Positions 59,201-64,000 of a stretch of 64,000 bases of DNA are shown here, piece by piece. Each line of letters opens with the position of its first letter. Positions within the stretch are counted from its first letter, which is position 1. Below the pieces are notes generated by a model. That model did no database searches. It was not told where the DNA came from and saw only the letters and a program-made list of their open reading frames with translations. Location: assembly GCF_905475465.1 (NCBI RefSeq), contig NC_062250.1:2874501-2938500 (forward strand). Direction: 5' to 3'. A program made the translations under genes and the position numbers. This stretch comes from Pieris napi. Lineage: Eukaryota; Arthropoda; Insecta; Lepidoptera; Pieridae.

Positions 59201-62200
59201 GGTGGCGCTACCACTCAGTTCGCAGATAAGTTGGTGGGACTATAAAGCAATGAACTAATCCCTGATCTCGGTGACGATACACAGTCAGTACCCATACAGT
59301 TGGGCTACCGCCAACAGGGGCTGGCCAACTCTATACTCTATAGAAAATTTTCTCTCTAAAGAATAATAATCTCCACAAACACTGTGTTCTTCAGGTCTCA
59401 TAGCTAGTGATAAAATATAATATATAACACCAACATTAGGAAAAAACAATTCAATTCGCTAGAAAATTGTTTGTTTCTTACCTCAGTCTGCATAATATCC
59501 ACAGCGTCCGTGACCACAGTATCAAGCGCGTAATTTGTTATGAACGTTGCGTTCAGTTCGAATCGTAGTTCGTCCTCTACAGCCACTTCGTAGTAAAAGG
59601 CAAGACCACCCGCACCCACTTCCAATAAGAATGTGATTAGAAGAAAATATGTGTACTGGAATTAGAAACATTAAAGTATTTATAAATAAAATAAATAAAG
59701 ATATTGATTCTGCAACGGGCGCAATTAAAAGATCTCTTCCAAGAGACTCTAAAAGGAATAAATATGAAAAAAATTGAGAAAATAAAATATCATAATCAAA
59801 ACGTATTTACAACTTAGTAATGATTACTTTGTGACTGACTGCTCCACGACTTTAAACCAGGTAATAAAGAAATGTTAAGGGCCTTTAAAAGATTTTACCA
59901 CATCCTTGGCATTGCAAGTGTCCAAGGGCAGAGGTTAGCACTTCTATGTGAACTTTGATTGGCTTGTCTAAGCCAAAAAATACATATATTTCTGTATTTT
60001 TTGGCTTTGTAAGCATTTCATTTATATATTCACGCCTTTTTCCCAAAGAGCATGGATCTTCACTTGCTATACGGTCCCGACATACCTCCCTTCATCCAAT
60101 TTTATGACATTTACCACGCATGCTCATCGGTTATGGGAATTAACGTATGTAAAAACAGTCTATATGTGAAATTTGTAAGACATTCTTCAAGTTGCTTCAA
60201 AATTCTATCACATTATGACTCAACTATCAGTCGAATGATGTAATAAACGTTATAATATTTACAACCAGCATATCATTTGCTTTTATCAAAATATATTCAA
60301 TTTTCCTTTAGTAGGGCGTATGGCTCTTTTTTTTGTATACAGAGGTATAGTTTTTCTCTTAATGTCAGGTACTTTTTTTATAGAATTGACGGTATGTATC
60401 ACTTATGTTAATAGATTAGAAACATAATACTTGGGCAGTGATTAGCCGACTTATCAAACTGTAGTAAGCTAGAAGAATTACTTCCAAAATAAGAATCACG
60501 TAATAATTCCAGTAAAGATACTCACACACAATAAGCTAGTTCTGTTTTCAGTCTTCAGTCCACAGCAGCCAAGTCCACAAAGAGGCACGCCCAACGCACC
60601 AGCGATGCACAACAAGTAGGATATTGCAGGATACGTTGGAGTAGGCAGAAGGGCCACAAAGCGGTGTCTGGTTGCGATTGTCCATGCACCAACTAGGAAC
60701 ACGCCTGCGCCTGCAAACTGTGGTCAAAATAACTATAAGAATGTATGCGAGGAAGTTGTTATAGTGAAAGTGCAGTCTCTATTCGATAACTCATAGCTAT
60801 GAGACTATCCGGCATGATTCGAGTATCGGATAATCATTTTGTCCATGCGTATTGTTAATGAGAATTTAAGTGCGTGCCCCTACTTCACCATGCCTTCTGC
60901 TGATAGAGGACAAATCTTTGTTTTTAATTTATTTTATTATTAATTACTAAAGATGTCATGTGGAACATGGTGTAATGGTTGCAGTTCCTTTCATTGTTTA
61001 AAACAAAAAATTGGCGATTAAAAAGAGTGGCGGAGCGTTTATTGCCAGTTCTTCTCTTCGGTTCTACGCCCTTAACTGGCAGTAAATGTAAAATAAGTAG
61101 GTATTTCTTTTTGACGTTCATAAGTGTACATTGTGTTACCTAAATGAATTGTTTTGATTTGATTTGTGTCCCGGATGTGTTCAAAGACCTTTTTTTTGCT
61201 CCCTTGGAGTTGACAGCTCAGCTTGGGTAGTTTTGGCGTGCGGTCGGAATTGGCTTTTCCCGCGACTAGCGCAAGGGCGTCTCCAGGGAGACTAGGACCT
61301 CGAGGTGGTCAATGGCCTGAAAGGCAGGACGGAAGCACACTGGAGTGCGCGAAGTCCGATGTTTAGGTCCACGGTGCAAGGCCTTCCCCGAAGAAGGCGA
61401 TTTTTTACCCTAATCTGATATTGATTTTGCTTTGCCGTGCTTTTAATTTGTTTAGCTATTGGGTCATCCGGATCCGTTAAGACATGTCGAGGCATACAGG
61501 TCTATTTTGTCGGGAAGGAGTGTTCCAAGACCGACAATTTCTTGCGATATATTAAATAATCTAACATAGATCAATGAGAAGATAATTATAGAGTTATTAG
61601 ACTTAATGTGTCAGAATATTTTATTGGTATTCGTTAGAGGCAGAGAGCCAATTAGCGGAGAGGTGCATACTTATATGCGGGTTGGTAATTAAAGTTACGA
61701 AATTAACACTTTTGGAATGTGATGCAATAGACACTAGAAACATTTACTTTGTGCAGTTTTTTAGAGCGTTTCAAGAAATAATTAAACCTCTATTGCTTTT
61801 TTTGTACAGCCTCAACTTGTCTGACAAAAAATATTTAACGTTATGTGTAATTTCATTTTATAAATTTATGTCTGCACTTTACCCTTAGTATTTTTTACCT
61901 ACTAGGGTTGCCTGGAAGAGATCGCTTCTTAGCAATAAGGCCACCCTTTGCCTCCCTCATTTATGTTAAGTATCTGAATGTTATGCAACAAAGTCAATGT
62001 CAAGTTAATAAATAAATTTACAACATAAGACCCACCAATAATAATTGTTATTCGCCTATATACTGGGTATATTAATCAATGAAATAGACTGAACTGTCGC
62101 ATGTTATGGTACTTTCAAAACATAATATAAAATTATATGTATGTATCATTACCATAAATCAAGGAGTGTCCCTAACTCATCTTCATGGATTACTCAAAAT

Positions 62201-63819
62201 ATGACTCATTATCGATCAAAGAATTCCTTGTAAATTAATAAAAAAAATGGCAAATAATTTAAATAATTATCGAATTATAAATAATAGTAATTGCCTTTCC
62301 ATGATCACAAATAAAATGTTTAAAGAAGTCCTTGAAAGGCGTATACGACAATTTAAAACATCAATCAAAATCATTTATTCATTTAGGTAACACAATGTAG
62401 ACTTATGAACGTCAAAAAAGAAATATATATATCAAATGCTTCCAATTTTACATTTACTGCCAGTTCTCAAATCAAGGGCGTAGAACGCAAGAGAAGAACT
62501 GGCAATAAACTCTCCGCCACTCTTTTTAATCGCCAAATTTTTTGTTTTACACAATGTTTGTAAGTAGCTGCAACCATTACACCATGTTCCACATGACATC
62601 TTAAGTAATAAATAATAATAAAATAAATTAAAAACAAAGATTTGTCCTCTATCAGCAGGAGGCATGGTGAAATAGAAGCACGCACTTACATTCCCGTGGG
62701 AACACGCATAAAACATTGAAGGAGTTAAAAAATATAGCTAACCGTAGTTATTTAAAACTTTTTATAAACACGATGGTAACGAAATACAGTTTGATACTAG
62801 CTTAAAAATACAGACTAATGCTAGTTTTAAATTTGAACAGTTTTCTATGTGTTTTCCTAATACCAGCAGGATTGCATTTATTGCCGGAGTGGTCTTGAAA
62901 TTGCTGCCAATGGAAATTAAACTGTATTATAGCAGAAAAGAGTTCATATTCAGCATGTGTAAAAATTTGTATTTAAGGCACGTCGACATTGAAATGTGTA
63001 TTTGATAAAGATCAAATTTTGTTGCATAAAATAATAATTAGTCTTCTTGAATATGGTTAAATTAAATGGTTAATTGCAAGAAATATGCATAACTATATAA
63101 ATATATCTTTATTCAACTTGTATAAAAATAACATGGAAAATCAATTTATTTTCCATTTGTTGCCATTTTTCCAGTCTCAGTTTAGAGTTTAAAAAAATTA
63201 AGCAAACTGTTACATCACATTTTGCAAGAATCAATTACTATGATATAATTGATTCAGTAGGTAAATGATCCTTCTTTATCCTTCTAAATTTATAGTTATA
63301 TTTTATAGTTTATTCTGAATGTTTCCTTATTTTTGTTACATACAAGTACACATTGTTATCCATGTACACAAAAATAGCAATATTTAATCCAATCAACAAT
63401 AAACTGATTAAAATTCACGGAAACTATTAAGAGTAATACGATTAATATAAAACAAGAATAATTTTGAAATTATTCTTGTTTTATAATTATAATTGAAAAA
63501 GTAACATTACAAATTAAGTTCATTCAGCATTCGGCATTCAGGGAGATTTTTTCATTGTAAGCAAAGTAACTTTATTTTTCTTATTTCAAAAAACAACTAC
63601 TCCATACACTGATTGGAATGTACTATAATACTTTACACCCAATTTATAGTTTAAAAGTAAAACTTAAGAATGTAAACTTACCAGAAATATGACATTAAAA
63701 ATATGAAGAACACATTTTAGGAAGTTGACGCTACAGCAGTCTGCATCTCGAGATTTTCTGGGTTTAATTGTCTTTTTCTTTGATATCAGTGCACTGGCAT
63801 CTTTTTTTTCACTTGCCAT
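56214..63819 (-). CDS. Tetraspanin (CD151-like layout), five exons
   Basis: Exons on the minus strand are 63819-63682, 60717-60526, 59655-59482, 58293-58144 and 56357-56214. All are GT-AG and phase 0, giving 265 residues. There are four membrane spans at about residues 36-60, 76-98, 111-132 and 231-256. The large extracellular loop has the CCG motif (FKCCG, residues 169-173), PDSCC (198-199), C206 and C220: six cysteines, enough for three disulfides. Juxtamembrane Cys at 28, 29 and 36 are likely palmitoylation sites, and N145 (NAT) could be glycosylated. Tetraspanins organise membrane microdomains with integrins and other partners. The loop resembles the CD151 subgroup, inferred from cysteine spacing. 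A 71-base 5' UTR intron (63962-63892) is likely. The short tail KIKHVID ends at TGA, followed by an open extension. Confidence 0.93.
56763..57635. mobile_element. TA-flanked element, host of a nested MITE (tetraspanin intron 4)
   Basis: The left end CAGTTTAAACTCTATGTAAC and the right inverse (CAGTGTAAACCCCATGTAAC on the minus strand) are bounded by TA, like pogo/Tigger-type ends. The second GAAGTnnnACTTC MITE copy lies inside. Confidence 0.7.
56997..57332. mobile_element. MITE with palindromic ends, copy 2 (nested)
   Basis: GAAGTAATACTTC at 56997 to GAAGTATAACTTC at 57332. The body matches 1687-2013 closely, with small gaps (for example the missing TAGCATCTTCC). Confidence 0.85.
57945..58025 (-). 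repeat. Lepidopteran interspersed repeat, fragment
   Basis: AAACTCTCCACCACTCTTTT and GTGCAACCATTACGCCCTGT match the inverse copy at 62500-62590. Confidence 0.55.
58873..59243. mobile_element. Small MITE with CCCACCAACTTATCTG ends (tetraspanin intron 3)
   Basis: CCCACCAACTTATCTGTGAA near 58879 and its inverse near 59219-59238 (one mismatch). The region between has no coding. Confidence 0.65.
59970..60007. repeat. Perfect 15-bp inverted repeat, 8-base loop
   Basis: AAGCCAAAAAATACA pairs with TGTATTTTTTGGCTT in tetraspanin intron 2. Confidence 0.85.
61000..61160 (+). repeat. Lepidopteran interspersed repeat, copy B
   Basis: GGCGATTAAAAAGAGTGGCG, GGTTCTACGCCCTTAACTGG and TGACGTTCATAAGTGTACAT, ending near TACCTAAATGAATTG. 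It lies in tetraspanin intron 1. Confidence 0.75.
61170..61510. repeat. GC-rich probable retroelement fragment
   Basis: Much richer in GC than its surroundings. The minus frame at 61292-61495 has no family features. Likely an old LINE or SINE piece. Confidence 0.35.
62365..62640 (-). repeat. Lepidopteran interspersed repeat, copy C
   Basis: Inverse of copies A and B: ATTTAGGTAACACAATGTAG, TTATGAACGTCAA, GGGCGTAGAACGCAAGAGAA and CTCTCCGCCACTCTTTTTAA. It is continuous with CATGTTCCACATGACATCTT, which also appears inverted at 60955-60975. Confidence 0.75.
63446..63485. repeat. Perfect 19-bp palindrome, 2-base loop
   Basis: TATAAAACAAGAATAATTT, TG, then the exact inverse. In tetraspanin intron 1, about 200 bases from exon 1. 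Confidence 0.9.
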
Positions 63820-63891
63820 TATAGCCAAAACTTGTTACTGAAAATTCTCTTGTGGCCGGGGCTATCTCATCTCGCAGATGTTTTGAGATAC

Positions 63892-63962
63892 CTGTAAAAA
63901 AAACAGTAGAGTAAAAACCATACCCGTTAAGATAAACATGTAAATGTAAAGTGGATACTTAC
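63892..63962 (-). other. Probable 5' UTR intron of the tetraspanin gene
   Basis: On the minus strand a donor AATT-GTAAGT (63962) and an acceptor TTTTTTTTACAG (ending 63892) bound 71 bases. The ATG of exon 1 follows 73 bases after the acceptor. Confidence 0.6.
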
Positions 63963-64000
63963 AATTTAAGTTAGAAGCTTTGAACGGGTGTGAACATTTA

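Noticed and set aside
60052..60243. 63-codon + frame starting MDLHLLYGPDIPP
   Set aside because: Isolated within tetraspanin intron 2, no splice partner and no recognised family.

Overview
The window looks like a piece of an AT-rich lepidopteran (moth or butterfly) nuclear genome. The evidence is GT-AG split genes, several SINE, LINE-tail and MITE families of lepidopteran type, and a cluster of secreted proteins that end in an ENF/stress-responsive-peptide-like cysteine loop. No search could be run, so family names rest on motifs and memory.

Layout: the left edge (1 to about 890) is the minus-strand start of an LTR retrotransposon: Gag N-terminus, primer-binding site, and an LTR-like region with six evenly spaced hairpins. 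A single-pass membrane protein with five RRxS sites lies at 3306-4181 (+). After a LINE remnant comes the Rab escort protein gene (Rep/CHM), nine exons on + from 8998 to 32706. Its introns hold SINEs, a snap-back MITE, a decayed transposon rich in the motif TGAGGGAATGA, and a long-inverted-repeat element at 30158-32233 that carries its own intact two-exon gene. Convergent to Rep is an intronless IMP dehydrogenase gene (37330 to 35795, -).

From 37.9 to 49.1 kb, all on -, lies a secreted-protein cluster: two tandemly duplicated genes (one broken in its signal-peptide region), a 364-residue secreted protein with a 48-bp minisatellite, and a third member of the C-terminal cysteine-loop family. 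A near-complete, inactive Tc1-like transposon occupies 51426-53080. The right part (56214-63819, -) is a five-exon tetraspanin. Its TGA stop is followed in frame by 70 further open codons that read like a cytoplasmic tail, a good stop-codon readthrough candidate.

Housekeeping roles present are Rab prenylation (Rep), guanine nucleotide synthesis (IMPDH) and membrane organisation (tetraspanin). The cysteine-loop cluster is the most likely immune or stress-signalling locus. Most remaining sequence is transposon-derived or shows no recognisable feature.
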